A stretch of 64,000 bases of DNA. Source: Isoetes taiwanensis. Taxonomy: Eukaryota; Streptophyta; Lycopodiopsida; Isoetales; Isoetaceae. Location of the stretch: contig JAJEKV010000005.1 of NCBI GenBank assembly GCA_021234155.1, positions 7,618,216-7,682,215 on the forward strand. The letters run 5' to 3'. Positions 43,221 through 55,524 of this stretch are shown in pieces. The translations under genes and the position numbers were made by a program. Every line of letters starts with the position of its first letter. Positions within the stretch are counted from its first letter, which is position 1. Below the pieces are notes generated by a model. It saw only the letters and a program-made list of their open reading frames with translations. It did not search any database and was not told where the DNA came from.

Positions 43221-46200
43221 CTAGTAAACGTGTGCCCGGCGTTGCCGGGCTAATGTTCTGGCATGTGTTTTTACTCGGCCAATGTGCAACTTCAACAACA
43301 GCGCATGTTGATATTGGCAAGAATGAACATTATTTGCTTTTGCAATTATTTTTGTTATTGAAAATATCTAATGACAGTATGATCAATGTATTAACTTTGC
43401 ATTTATGTCCCCTCCACAACGGAATGGAAGTAGGGTTACTCCATTCCGCTGGACCGGCTGTGCAGGTAATTTCTTTAGGGTTCTTTAGGGTTAACTCCAT
43501 TCTGCTCGACCGGCCGCCAAGCTTCTCGTTCGTAGCTTGCTCTTCGCATCTCGCGATCTTCCCTTTGCTTGCAGGTATTCCCTTCGCTTGCAGATCTTCC
43601 CTTCGTTTGCAGATAAAACTCCATAGCAGGGAAAGTTTGCCGGATTAGGGAAAGTTTGCCAGATTTCATCTTCGAAAATGCTCCAGCTGAATGCAAGTAA
43701 AACTCTGCAGGTAAAACTCGGCAAGATTTCATCTTCTAGAGCTGTGCAAAAGAATCAGTGCCGGATTCTTTGTTTTTGCCGAATCCTCTGTTTTAAATCC
43801 CCTGTGCTTGCCAGATCTTCTGTTTTGGATCCTTTGCTTTTGCAAGAACTCTGTTTTTGCCGAATCTGTTTTTGCTTCTGTTTTGCTTCGAAGCCTCTAG
43901 TTTTGCCGAATCTCTGAACCACTCCCCTATTTCTATTTTGTAGGGGAATAGAGGTTGGTCCTCCATTCCCGGTTTTGCAGGTGACCCGCTCCCGGCTAAT
44001 GCCGGTCGCGGGACCCCTCCTGCAAAACCGGGAATGGAGTCCCAACCTCCATTCCCCTATACTTTTTCCTATCAAGGCATTTTGCCTAATAAACATGTGC
44101 CAAGCATTGCCGCACATAAGCACATGTTTTTATGTTGATCAACTGAAGAATGCGTCAATTAGTATTTTGACCAAATTCAGATATGAGATGTAGATATTTG
44201 AATAGTGTCCCATGCCCACCAATGTGATAGATTCTTAGAAGTGTATGCCATGTCATGGCAGCCCATTTATGGTGTCAAAATAAAAATATAGCCTGGCATT
44301 CGTGGTGTATTATGGTTGTCATATGTGACAGATATAACATGCAATGCATCACAATAAAATGAATATAACCGTGGAACTTGTTAATAAATCGCAGAAGTTG
44401 GACATAACAAAAGCTAAAAATTGACATTGTTGGACACCAAAGATTACAAAATCACGAAAACTTTTTGTGCCCCAACATTTGCTTCCACTAACAATCTATG
44501 CATCTATAACGCACACACAATAAGATGGATGCAATTGCACAATGCATTATAACTTAGAAGTGGAAAGTGGCGCCTAACATTCTCGGGCATAAGACCTCTA
44601 TTCTACTCTAGGCCTATTCTATCTCTGCGTGTAGCTTAACTGTTCAATGTCTCTAAAGAGGTATGTAAGAATGCCTCTATAGAGTATATTTAGACCATCT
44701 AAAGAGTATATTTTCCTACATGGCGTTCTATCTAGTAAACATGTGCCGCGAGCATTGTCACCCATAAGCAAAGGTTTGTTTTTATGTTAATCAATTGAAG
44801 CAACACGTAGAAGGTTTACCAGTAGAAGTTATTTATGTTCAAATATGAGATATTGATATTTGAACGTATTATGCCATATAAAAGGTACTTGGAAAAGTTC
44901 AAAGTAAAAAATGGGCATCACAACGCCCTTGCCCTCAAATTTTGCAATGTGCATTTCTGCCTCAAATTTAAATTCGAACGGTCATTCATATAAAACCAAC
45001 TATTAACCATCAGACACGCATTGTACATATGCAAAAGAGAAAGAAAAGGCAAACAAAATTATGTAGCTCACAAAAGCTTTTTTGATACCCTGCAGGGTCT
45101 TGACATAGAATAAAAGATTCTAAAGGTTAGTTATTATGCTTTAGGCTTGAACTGATTTGGGCATGAACAGAATAAACATTTTTGATGCAAAAAATGCTTT
45201 GCCTATGACCAGGAAAATTACATGGTCCAAAAGGGAAAAAATATTTTTACAGAACCATCGTGATGCTAAGAGAAGTACCACAGAGAAAAACATTTAGATA
45301 ACTACAGTCAATCCTTGCCCTATTCTTGAGCTTAAATTGAATTTATGAATGCAGCAGTATTGAGTTCATTTTTCTTAGAGGGGCTTAACTGGCTAGCTCT
45401 ACAACTTCTAGCTTACTATATTCATGCACAATGGCTCATACTGATACAAAATAATTAAGATGGATCTTCCCTCACAAATGTTACTTATTTTTTCAAAAAT
45501 TACATTGCATTCTTTTAAAAAAGATTAAACCATAAAGATTTACCTGCTCGTTGCACTCCTCTGATAAGAGATGCCCAATTCTTGGCTTTGCCCAAATGCA
45601 GATGAATTTGACCAACAATAATATTTTTGCCATGATAAATTAAGCATCTTGTGGTGATCTTGTGCTGAGCAATTAAATGTAACAAACTTAGATGGCCACA
45701 TTTGATCTTCAGTAACCTTTGCATCATTATGATCGCATATCCTGCAAATGCATTAAATGGACTCTTAGACATGACCTGATTCTGGGATGGTATAGAAATA
45801 AATGTTTACCTTCAACTTTTAAGGGGCCCGTAAAGGCTGTTCTTGGGAAATCCCTAAACCCAAACGAAATAAACTCCTCAAAGCCCTAACATTCCACAGC
45901 AGGCATTAACACCGTAAACATATTCCCTGTTATCAAGAATGACCTGGAGGTTACCTTGGATCGACGAATGCTGCCTGCATCAACAGATTTGGCAAAAGCT
46001 GGCTGGCAAAATACTTCAAGTACAGAAACTTGAAACTTCAGATAAAATACCTGTGACGCTCCAAAATCGCCATAGCTGTTTCAGCAGCCTCAGAGACTAC
46101 ACTTTGTTTGCATCGAAAGGAGGTGGAACAGAATCTAGTCTGGGCTCTACATTCTACATCAACCGGAGTGCAAGAAACCAGATTCATGGCTTATTTCACA

Positions 46201-47433
46201 ACGGCATACCATATGGGCTCTGCCTTTAAAACGACTCAGGTACAATGGCGTACCTTTATAAATCTAAAAAGGAATCGTGCAAGCCCTAGTCCGCCGACTG
46301 CCATAATCACAGCGACATCCACCGCTCCAGAGAAATCAGCCTATCTGTTGAAGAAAATTAAGGGAAGAAAAAAAAAACGTAAAGAGGCTATTTGCCGGAA
46401 ATAAAGAAGAAAGACCTGTGTTTTGCTTCAATGACCTCTGCTTTTCTATAGCCGAATAGCCCAAGAAACACTCAGCTTTGCACTGATTGCTGCACCGACA
46501 GGATTCTGTTTCTGTTTCTGTAGGCCAACAAAATCCGGCACTATAAACCTGCGCTTAAGGTGGGAGGAGAAATCACATCTTTGAAAACCGGAACCCAGAT
46601 ATAGAAAAAAGGATGTTTATACCTGTAAATATCACGGCCCAAGCATGAAATCCTGACAAATGCAAGAGTTAAGACACAGGCATGAGACAGAAGAAACAGA
46701 TAGAGAAAGCAAAAAGATTCAAAACCTAAACTTGAGCTCCAATCTCCGGCTCCAAAGAAAATAGCGGCTCCCTGGCTCTGAAAATAGAGGTAGAATAGCC
46801 TCGGATTGTACCAGAATCCGATGAAGCAACTTCGCTTGGGCGCCAGAATCCGATGAAGCAACTTAGCTGGGCGCCAGAATCCCCTCCACAAAGGATTTTA
46901 AGGTTATTACCTCTGAGGTTATTGAAAGATGCAAGAGAGGAGGTCGTTAATCTGAAAAAACAGAGAAGATGCAGAGGATTTAGGTGTTAGAGTGCTACCT
47001 GCTGCTCCAACGATCAGCAATGGCCTGGAGAAAAAATATCTGATACTTGTAGCGCTCCAAAACAACTGATTCACAAACCGGCACCCTGGACCGTCTCCAA
47101 GCTCCAAGCAAACACCTTGATAACCCCAGCGATTGCTCCAGCTCCAAGCTCGAAAGCAAACACCTTGATAAGCTCTCTCGTTGTAGCACAAACCCTCTGC
47201 AATGAGCCGAGACCGTTTCTATTGAACCCAGCCGGCCCATCATAAAAGCGAGATCACTGCCCGTTTCAAATTTTCGTATGATTATCTTGGAAGGGGAAAA
47301 GGGGAAAGAACGACGGAAAACCAAGACATCACCGGAAAACTGCTTTTTTTGCCGGAAAAAGCGTAACATCCGGCGGCCGGAAAGGGGAACCCGGCGTGAG
47401 AGAGAAAGGGCAAAAACTTTTTAAGTAAGTAGA
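43221..47433 (-). mobile_element. Candidate non-autonomous Helitron
   Basis: On the minus strand the element would start TCTACTTACTTAAAAAG (47433 down), which resembles plant Helitron 5' ends, preceded by A. It would end with a perfect 7-base stem 'gcccggc'/'gccgggc' (43234-43250), a 9-base spacer and CTAG (43224 down to 43221), followed by T. A-T target, TC start and hairpin-CTRR end agree. No Rep or helicase ORF is present, so it would be non-autonomous. Degenerate copies of the 3' hairpin at about 44089 and 44732 suggest nested or older ends. Inside are minisatellite-like words ('tctgtttttgccgaat', 43740-43920), duplications (46813-46868 and 47085-47170), and a minus frame of 124 codons (47369-46995) that I do not recognise. 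Confidence 0.5.
43941..44059. repeat. Nested inverted repeat
   Basis: Arms 43941-43981 and 44019-44059 pair over 41 bases with few mismatches. The loop holds two further stems ('cccgc'/'gcggg' and 'ccggc'/'gccgg'), so the whole 119 bases can fold into one long hairpin. It lies inside the candidate Helitron. Confidence 0.75.
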
Positions 47434-47982
47434 TTTAGAAGATTTGATGACATGAATCCACAAATGACTCCCTAGTATGCTTGTGGTCCAGAAAGTCTGG
47501 TTATGTATAACTCATAATATATTTCCATCCTCTTCTTCTTGTTGCAGATGTTGGAACGAATGACATAGCGGAGGCTATAATGGCATATGGTAAGCAAGTG
47601 TCTTATGCATGGTTGATACTTATGTATATGTATTTTATATATTAAAGATAGATAGATGTATAAAATGGTATAGGCATAGCATTATATAGGGTATATATAA
47701 CCCTTTCATTGGAACCCTTCCAATTTAGGATAACCCTGCAGCAGCCATACATTGGAAGGATTGGTTATATATTTGAGTATCATGTACACATATATGCATA
47801 CATATGTATGTAGTGACATATACGATATACATAACCTTCTCCTGCAACATGTATATATAACCCCTTTTAATACATGTAACCCTACTATAAGTATAGAGGT
47901 ATACATAACCCTCCAAACACCCTACATTAAAATTATTCCAACTTACCCTATATATTCCATATTTAATGAAACTTTGCTTTAG
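47434..47982. other. AT-rich gap between Helitron and fragment D
   Basis: No gene seen. Repeated 'tatataaccc' words in both orientations occur from 47687 to 47960. A short stretch near 47548-47590 between 'ttgcag' and 'ggtaagc' looks like a small exon but cannot be tied to a product. Confidence 0.4.
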
Positions 47983-49683
47983 GGTTGTAAAAGACCCCTA
48001 CTGTAACAAGTAGGGGTCTGCTCACCCTATCAGTTACGGTATAAAATGATCTCATTCTATTTGAGTTAAAACAGGGGTCCTTTATAACCTTACGGCAGGA
48101 GGTAGGGTTTTTTTTGTAATCTGAATAGACATTTTCTTTAAACGTGATGTGGCAAATAAATGGTAAAAGAGTCACACATACATGATTCTAAGTATGCGTA
48201 CCAAGAATGACTGGTAATACATCTAAAAATATAGTCCAGTCTACACCATGCAAAAAATAATATGCAGGCTTAATTATTTCTTATTTCCATACTTTAATGG
48301 TGATCAGGGGTGAAAAAGCCCACCTAGATGACGAGAAATGAAATTACTAGGACTGGATTAGACGGCCGGTGAAATTTATGATGAAGTTTAAGGTTCTGAC
48401 CTAAACAGTATGGCAGATCCTCGAGTTGATAAACGACTTGGCAGATCACGTATGACCAAAAATATCCTCTAAGATTGTGGCGGGTAATTGAGTCATGGGT
48501 TTTAACTCAGATGGCTGGACTGATAGCCATAGCTCTGAGGATGAGTTTACACCAGACGTAGAGACGGAGAGGGAGCTTCTCTGGTGCAAAAATTCTGAAA
48601 AACTTGAACAATTAAGTATGAATAGGAGAGGAGGGGGTCGGAGCTTTGACTCTAAAAGAAGTTTTGATGATAGCAGGGGTGGATACAATGCTAAAAGAGG
48701 CGGAGGATCTAACCGAAACCCAGGGGGTTATTTCAGGAACAGCAATAAAGAGCAATATGTTCCTGAGACACAACAAAATGAGGATGATATTGATTCAGAA
48801 AACGAAGATCTACAGGTAAAAATGTATCAATTTTTTCAGGGATTCAGTTATATGAATTACCAAAAAAAATGCATAAAGGAGCAGATTACAGGCTGGATGG
48901 ATTTGCTTTCATATATTCATATTAATCTATACGTTGATTATTTTACTATCATACATCTGAATTATTCTGACTGTACATTTTTAGTAGATAGTTTAATATC
49001 AAGAGCAAAGGGTACATTAGGTGAAGGGCGAAGAGCCAAGAATCACCTAATGTACCTTTTGGCTCTTGGGTCGTTACCGAGTCTATCGCTAACGTTCTCA
49101 TGATTGGCTGCAGGTACGTGGTGATTCTTCTCTTAATGTATCATCTTTGCTGTTATGGTGTTTTGCTGGTCGAAACGGATGTACTGGTCTATATATACTA
49201 CATTGTATAATTACTGATTCAGCAGTAACTGAATACTCATGTCCCATGACAAAAATATTAAGTTGACGGGTAAGACTAATTTTACTCTTTGGTAAACATT
49301 GAACATGCTGAAATAACAGTCAAAAATGGAGCATTTTTTGTAAGTAAAGCTCACACAGAATACAGGTACGTTTGCCTTAAGTTATGCAGTGCATATTAGG
49401 ATGTTTAAAAGGCGAATACATTAAGCCTTTAAGGATAATGTGCACTAGGGAATGAATGTTGTAATGATCTGAACATCCCAGAAAAAGTTAGGTTCCAAAG
49501 AAATGACTGGGCCGGTAGACTCAACAAGAAAATGTCAATAGTTCTTTAACCTGTTATCCATAGATTGATGTACCAGACTCGGATCTATCTAGATCTTAGG
49601 ATGGAATGATAAAACTATGGAGGGATTGACCAAAGTAGTATGATGTGCTAGTAGGATTGTTGTCCAGACTAGTTATGTCCGCG
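47983..49683 (+). mobile_element. RT retroelement fragment D (subfamily 1, 5' part only)
   Basis: Begins at the same base as copy B and is nearly identical through the pseudoknot (47992-48039), exon 1 and most of the leader intron. It is cut at the element's own T run ('gttatgtccgcg' then T), where the H3-type retrocopy's poly(A) joins; the element does not resume beyond. A 16-base stretch near 49240 and a few other bits are missing. D shows the exon 1 frame intact and so is the best guide to that exon. Confidence 0.85.
48495..48815 (+). CDS. Exon 1 of the RT element: acidic/RGG-rich protein N-terminus (fragment D)
   Basis: 107 open codons from ATG to the donor CAG|GTAAAA. The sequence starts MGFNSDGWTDSHSSEDEF, has a short Gln/Leu helix-like part, then Gly-Arg-rich repeats (MNRRGGGRSFDSKRSF, KRGGGSNRNPGGYF) and an acidic end. 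RGG boxes bind RNA, so an RNA-packaging role is inferred. In copy B the downstream exon joins in frame. Here the downstream exon is missing, so this is a fragment. An upstream ATG near 48411 (MADPRVDKRL) is closed by TAA before this start. Confidence 0.5.
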
Positions 49684-51245
49684 TTTTTTTTTTTTTTTTT
49701 TTTTTTTTTTTTGAACTCGAGCTTCATGTGTATTGTTTGCATGCAGATCAAACAGTGAAAACACATTGCGAAGGAAACATATAGTATTAATTACAAAATT
49801 TGATATACAAAAAGATACAATATATGTTACAAAAATGGGGCCGAAGGCCTCTCCCTGCGTATCCTACGTGCCAAGCCCAGATCCTTTGGCATAATTGTCA
49901 CGCGCTTGGCGTGTATGGCGCAAAGATTTGCGTCACCAAGAAGCACGACCAGATAGTCTTCAGCCGCCTCCTGTAGAGCAAGGATGGCATGAGTTTGAAA
50001 CCGAAGATCGGTCTTAAACTCCTGCGCAATCTCCCGAACTAGGCGCTGGAACGGTAGCTTCCTAATGAGGAGCTCTGTGGTCTTCTGATATTTGTGGATT
50101 TCCCGCAAGACCACTGTTCCGGGCTTAAACCGACGGGGTTTTCTCTGACGGGGTGGGGGAATAAGGGGAAGTGATTCCCCCCCTGTGGCCGGGTGACGAG
50201 CCTGCTCTACTAAGGCCTCCCGTCTGGTATCTCCCTTCTTCTTTCCTACCCCGCCGATCGCTTGGAGTCGGGTCTTGTCTTGCGGCCCCAAGCGTGTCGG
50301 GTTACTGGTTTTCCGTTTCCGCTGGATGGTGCGGTTAGCAAGCTCCTCTACGCGAGTGTCGGCCTCTGCTGCGAGCTTGGCAGTCTCCTCAGCAAGTTTC
50401 CTGGCCTGCTCTTCGGCTAGCCGAGCTGCCTCCTGTTCTGCATGCTGCTCACATAGAAGACGTACTTCGGTTCATCGACGAAGCTCATCAATATATCGGC
50501 CAGGTCGAGCCGCCATATCAAGCTCAACATCTTGCAGGTCCTCCTGTGGAAACGATGGAGAGACATCTTCCCAAATAAAAATTTGAGTGTCCTCATCATA
50601 ATAATATGGTGGTATCACAAAATTGAGGCCCCGACACATAGCTCTCCCTTGCCCCAAGTACTGGTATTCTAGACCCCTGACAGCCGGGTCTGCACGTGCA
50701 ATCTGTCTGAGATCCTCTTCATGAGCCATGGCCATGATCCGTGCGGCTTCCCGCTGGGCCTCGGCATCTACAGCTTCTTGGGCCATATCTGCGGGGTAGT
50801 ACTTGACTAGAGTCAGGACTTCGTCCTCCTGTTCGACGAGGGTGTAAGTTTGTTCTTCGGCGTTGAGCTTGAATAAAAATCTTCCGGTAAGATGGAAAAC
50901 AGGGTACGGGATCCTGTCACCCTCAATAAACCTTAGCACCAGCTGCTCGAGAAGAAGCTCGACCTTTGTAGGGTCTTCGTCTGGGTCAGTTATTTCTTCC
51001 CCAAGCGTGACGAAGAGCTAGTATACATCACAAGTAAAAAAACTCTTGGTCCCCTTCGTGCGTGCCATCTCTTAGCAAGTGGAGTAGCGCAAGCAACTAA
51101 GGGTACAAGCAAGGGTGGCTATGGCACAACAGAGGGAGGTTTGGGGAAGAAGAGTGGTACAGACAAATCCGGCAGCTATGGCGGGCGGAGGTCGGCGTGG
51201 AGGACGGAAGACAGAGAGAAGTAAATCCGGAAGTAAATCCGCCTC
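49684..51245 (-). mobile_element. Polyadenylated retrocopy of a histone H3-fusion gene
   Basis: The run of 29 T at 49684-49712 is a poly(A) tail on the minus strand, about 115 bases after the stop codon at 49827. The body has no introns and a single reading frame from 51068 to 49827. The 5' UTR extends to about 51245. These are the marks of an mRNA copied into DNA by LINE machinery. It joins fragment D at D's native T run. A clear target duplication was not found. Confidence 0.65.
49827..51068 (-). pseudogene. Chimeric histone H3 protein: H3 tail tip, long insert, H3 fold
   Basis: 413 codons in one frame from ATG at 51068, interrupted only by TAG (51018-51020, codon 17) and TGA (50472-50474, codon 199); both could come from single C-to-T changes. 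It begins MARTKGTKS, close to the H3 tail MARTKQTARKS. A long insert follows with an unrecognised domain (YPVFHLTGRFLFKL, GLEYQYLGQG) and an Ala/Glu-rich coiled coil ([18 protein letters not shown], about residues 205-235). From about residue 309 it is clear H3: [11 protein letters not shown], then [28 protein letters not shown] and [14 protein letters not shown], to residue 407. The alpha-N, L1 and alpha-2 to alpha-3 parts are H3.1/H3.3-like, not CENH3-like. Usual H3 is 136 residues. Nucleosomal incorporation is inferred. Confidence 0.85.
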
Positions 51246-52306
51246 TTAAAATTAAAAAAAAAAAACCCAGTAGACCTAGCCTAGTCCAACTAGCTAGCCC
51301 ATACATCAACTTCGGTCAATCCCTAAGTTGTATTATCAATCCATTATTCATCATGCAATGACGAAAATGGTACCTGCTGTCTAAAGAATCATGTTCCATC
51401 ATTTACAGACCACAACAAGATAAAACAACATATCTGTTATAACCATTAACATTTTTCGCCTACGAATCTCGCCATTTTAACTTCTATGACTCATTAATGT
51501 ATTTCACGTCATTAATTAGCAAAATTCTCACAGCACCATTAAATCCGTCATTATTTCCACAACATGGGGTACACATATTTTACCCTTTCTACTATTTGCC
51601 ATGCGGCTTTATTGTAGAAAATCAAAACTATTCTCAAGTTCTCTAACAAAAACTTTGAGGCTGTCTTTTCCATCTTTGCTACATGCTTCTATTAACTCAT
51701 TCTAGTCACCAAGTACAGTTTAGACCTGCATGTTCACATCTACACAGCCTTCTCCATGTGAAATCTCACTTCTATTTCTTTTCCCCACAATGGTTTATCT
51801 TATTGCTAATTAAATTAGATAAACGATACAGCTTGTGACATTCCAAATCAAAGATTCTTTTATACCAGATATCTTGTTTTCACTGCTTTAAAATGTCAAG
51901 CAGAATGTACAGATATCATTGATTACTGCAATTATTGGAGCCGAGTTTTAGTTATATAACAAAGCAACCTGTCTCCAGTGTTTTTCCATAATTTAAATTG
52001 CACAAGCAGATAGCAAACTGTATTTTTAATTGCACCTTTGAACTTGATTGTCAATCTGCCAGATCTTTGCCGTTTGTTTTGTTCCATTTTTTTCCCTATT
52101 TGCGTATAGAAAAACACATTTTTCATACCTTGATTTATCCATGGAAACAGTGTGTGCACAAAACATTGCCATCATATTTTTTTCATTGTATCCTAAGGAT
52201 CCTAAAGTCCGCTCCTGCTGCAGCATATATTCCAGAAAAAATCTTCTACTCCAAAGCCTTTCTCCATAGAGCACACAGAAACTAGCAAATAGAATGCAAA
52301 GGGAGG
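51246..52306. other. AT-rich gap, no gene seen
   Basis: Begins with an A run and 'ctagcctagtccaactagctag', then AT-rich DNA. Short frames near 51932-52334 are antisense shadows of each other without recognisable products. It may be the downstream part of the leader of copy E, but I cannot align it. Confidence 0.4.
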
Positions 52307-53095
52307 TGAAAACCACGTACCTGCAGCCAATCAATCATGAATTAGCATATTAATGGTAAAACATGAAGGGCCAAAAGGTACATTGGGTTTTCACGGCTTA
52401 TAGCCCTTCACCCTTTGTATCCTTTTGCCATGAGTTAGCATCCATAGAAAAAAGCAAGGAGATGTTTAAGAACTTCATTTCTAACTGATGTCCATTATTC
52501 TTCGTTAAATCTTAAAGTCTACGCATCTGCAATTTCTTAAAACACATGCAATTTCTTAAAACTCCATCTCATTCTTGAAAATCTAATATATTGGTGCATA
52601 TTCCACATTCATTTTACCCCCTGTGCTACCGTTCATGGTCAGAACCATTTGCTTCAGCAGCTTGCGTTCTTGAAACGGTTAAAGCAGAGGACTCCTCAGC
52701 CTGTGCTTTATTCATGTATTGCTTCTTGCACCAGCAACCATCTTAGAGCCATCAGTAATAGCATTCTTGCTCAAGAAGAGCTTTTGCCCACCAAGATTCA
52801 TTTTATAATCCTCTCGCTCTCTTACAGTTTGTAAATCAATGAAGACAGCACATGGAGATGGCACACCAGTCTGAATTCCAAATCTAACATTTCATTGTTG
52901 AGCGCTTCTCAATCATGGTCCTGAACTGTAAAACCATGCATCTGTATCATATTCGAAATGCTGCTCATCTATAAGGTTGAAAGCTTTTTTATTCCAAGTA
53001 TACTCAATGATTCCGTACACATATCGCTGCCCTGTGGCCTTAAAATCTTCTACACACTTGTATGATTTGGAGAAATCTTGGAGTTTACTCCATTC
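52307..53095 (-). mobile_element. Diverged RT-element 5' fragment E
   Basis: Read on the minus strand, 52440 to 52307 matches the leader of A/B/D: a hairpin with 'caatgtaccttttggccctt', then 'attggctgcag|gtacgtgg'. Upstream are coding-like stretches: 53095-52913 (60 codons after an acceptor 'ggttttag', starting EWSKLQDFSKSYKCVEDF and ending WFYSSGP) and 52890-52712 (VRFGIQTGVPSPCAVFIDL and later NLGGQKLFLSKNAIT), then MNKAQAEESSALTVSRTQ in a third frame, and a donor-like 'cacaggg|gtaaaatg' near 52621. The proteins are not recognised. Position relative to the leader suggests they are exon 1 of another subfamily. Confidence 0.5.
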
Positions 53096-53961
53096 CTAAA
53101 ACCTAGAATAGCACTACTAACCTTGAACAAGAGGCCAGTGCAGGAAATGTCATTGTAAGCAGCCAATCAGCATAATTGTACAACCCTGGAGACACCTCTG
53201 CCATACGGCGCAGCCGTTTTTGGCTAGTCCTGCAAGGTTAGCTTTGACCTAGCGAATCCTTAGTCTTTCTTTCCTTTGTATTTTTTGCCACGAAGTTAAG
53301 AAAACGCATTTACGATGTCAATCCAAGAAAGAATGTATTTCAATGTAATGAATGCTTCCTAATGGCGAGAGAAAAATGCATTCCAATTGAGCGGTAAGCA
53401 AAAAGTGCCCTTTGGATAAAGAAAACCTTTTTAATCATTCTTGCCAAAATAAACCTTTTTACCTTTGTTAGATGCCAAATGTCGTGATATAGTTTTATGC
53501 ATGAGCATCTTATTGGAGGTGCCATAATTGGTTGACTTTGCATGCAAGTCCTTTTGCTTGCTAATGCCAAATGTCTGACATGCACAAACATGCATGCAAA
53601 AGGCTTAATTTTAATGGTCTGCAATGGCCTCAAAAGGTCAATATGAAATTGGAGAGATGCACAATGTTTCAAAATGCTAAGTCTTGGATTTACCCCAAAT
53701 TCGACAAATCTCTAATTCAAGTCATGGATGTCTACAAATATGGATGTCAATACTTCATTGCCCAATTCTATATTCCTATATCTCGATTTATGTCCATTAT
53801 CATCAAATCATATTGGATAGTCACCTAATGTTACGTCTAACATGGGTTATGATGTCAATGCTCAACTTTATATTCCTATATTGCCTTTGTGTCCATTGTC
53901 AAATCATAATGGATAGTCACCTAATGGCATCAATGGTTAAAAAAAAAAATATAAAAAAAAA
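53096..53961. repeat. Gap with a tandem duplication
   Basis: Two copies of an 80-90-base unit at about 53741-53826 and 53850-53926 ('gatgtcaat...ttggatagtcacctaatg'), then A-rich DNA (53940-53961). No gene recognised; short frames here have no support. Confidence 0.5.
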
Positions 53962-55194
53962 AAAACCCCAAAATCTGTCACCAGACTTCCATCCTTGATA
54001 ATTCCTACTGGAAATACCAAGTCTGCCCTTAGCAGCCTTAGGAATACTACAGGTCAATATTCCTAAGCCAGGATAAGGTTATATCTAAAACTTAATCATG
54101 AAAACTGAGAAATTAAATATGTTGTAGTAATATATTTTATTCCTTATCCAAAAGATAACTCACATCTTATCAAAAAATCCTTCAAATCATAGGCATAAAT
54201 TCTAAGCCATAAATGTACTTTCAGGCCAGCATAACAGATTATGTGCTGGTGATAATATTTACATGAATATTACTTTAAACAGTATAATCCTCATATTGGA
54301 CCAATCTTACTTGAAATTCTTGCAGAAGACATCATAAGCTATGAAACATCAAAGCATGGAGCAAGAAACCTGGTTACCTGCAGTTAAACAACCAAATATT
54401 AGCCAGTGAGGGTAATAATGGAAGAACTAGCAGGTAAGCAATAGGTCTCTTGGGTATTCCCCTTCACCATGTCTTTAATGGTAAGTTTTTGCATGCAAAA
54501 CCTGGAGCACAACTCATGAATGCACTATCATAGTGTAGGTCTGTCACTTAACCGTTCAATGAATGGTCTGATCTGCTTACCTAGTTCTGTAAAAAATACC
54601 ATCCATACTCCCTTACCTTGGAGTTAGCTAGGGCCTACCAAATGCAGCCATATTCATAGCAAAGAATTTGGAAGTTTAAGTTATGTTTCCAACTTTACTC
54701 CAGCCATGGACTGATCACAGAATTTAACAAAAGTTTTTTAACCAATACTCTACCTAGTTTTCTAAATGGTGCAAGCGCTTCACATCAAGATTAACCAGGT
54801 AGAAGACTCGAGTACATGACTCACAACCCATAACAATACAATTTATCCATGGGCCTATACTTCTACAAATCTGCTCATCAATCTATTAAGTGCAAAAAAG
54901 GCAATTATATGTTGCCCAAGCTGTTTTATGTTACTGTGCAATCACTTAAGTAAAGCATCCTCTTATCATAACCAGCATAATTATTCCGGTAACCCATTTA
55001 TCTAGTGGTAATGCAGATTGTGCTTATACCTTTTCAAACCTATTCTTACAAACAGCCCTAGCAATGCTTATCATAGATCCACAATTATCTGATCTATCTC
55101 AAGCCTAGATCATTATTACCATAATATCTTCATAAGGATCTGCTAAACTACAGATTACTAGAATTTAGCATGGAAATTATTAACCTGAGTAGAG

Positions 55195-55524
55195 TTCGCT
55201 CCAAGGGGAAATCCCATGTGTTGAACCGCAGCAGACTTGTTTCCAGATATATCCTTGTTGCTGGCCATCTTATTGGCATGCATTACCTCCTTTTCCTTTA
55301 TTCTTGGGGGCATGCTCAACTACTTCTACACTCTTCATGCTCCCGTCACCAACAACAGCAGCATTGCATTTATTCACCAAAGGCATATCTATAGCTTTAT
55401 TCGGATTTGCAGTACTAGCAGCCTTACGAAATTCCCAGATCTTCTTTCTCTTTGGGGCAAGATTAGCTTCCAACTCTAACTTTCTTCTGGTAGACATATT
55501 AAGATCACCCTTCTTTCTGCCCAT
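55195..55524 (-). pseudogene. Exon 1 of copy C2 (Lys/Arg-rich)
   Basis: ATG at 55524 opens MGRKKGDLNMSTRRKLELEA, followed by KRKKIWEFRKAAS; it stays open to 55270. The adjacent frame then continues EVMHANKMASNKDISGNKS to NSTQ and the donor CAG|GTTAAT at 55195. A one-base frameshift near 55280 separates the two. Splicing to C1-type exon 2 (GTTGATGCC) would keep frame. It shares no clear sequence with the RGG-rich exon 1 of D except being basic, so exon 1 differs between subfamilies. Confidence 0.5.

Noticed and set aside
49827-50291. Centromeric H3 (CENH3) identity for the H3 domain
   Set aside because: Loop 1 is not lengthened and the alpha-2 to alpha-3 sequence follows canonical H3; only the tail is unusual.
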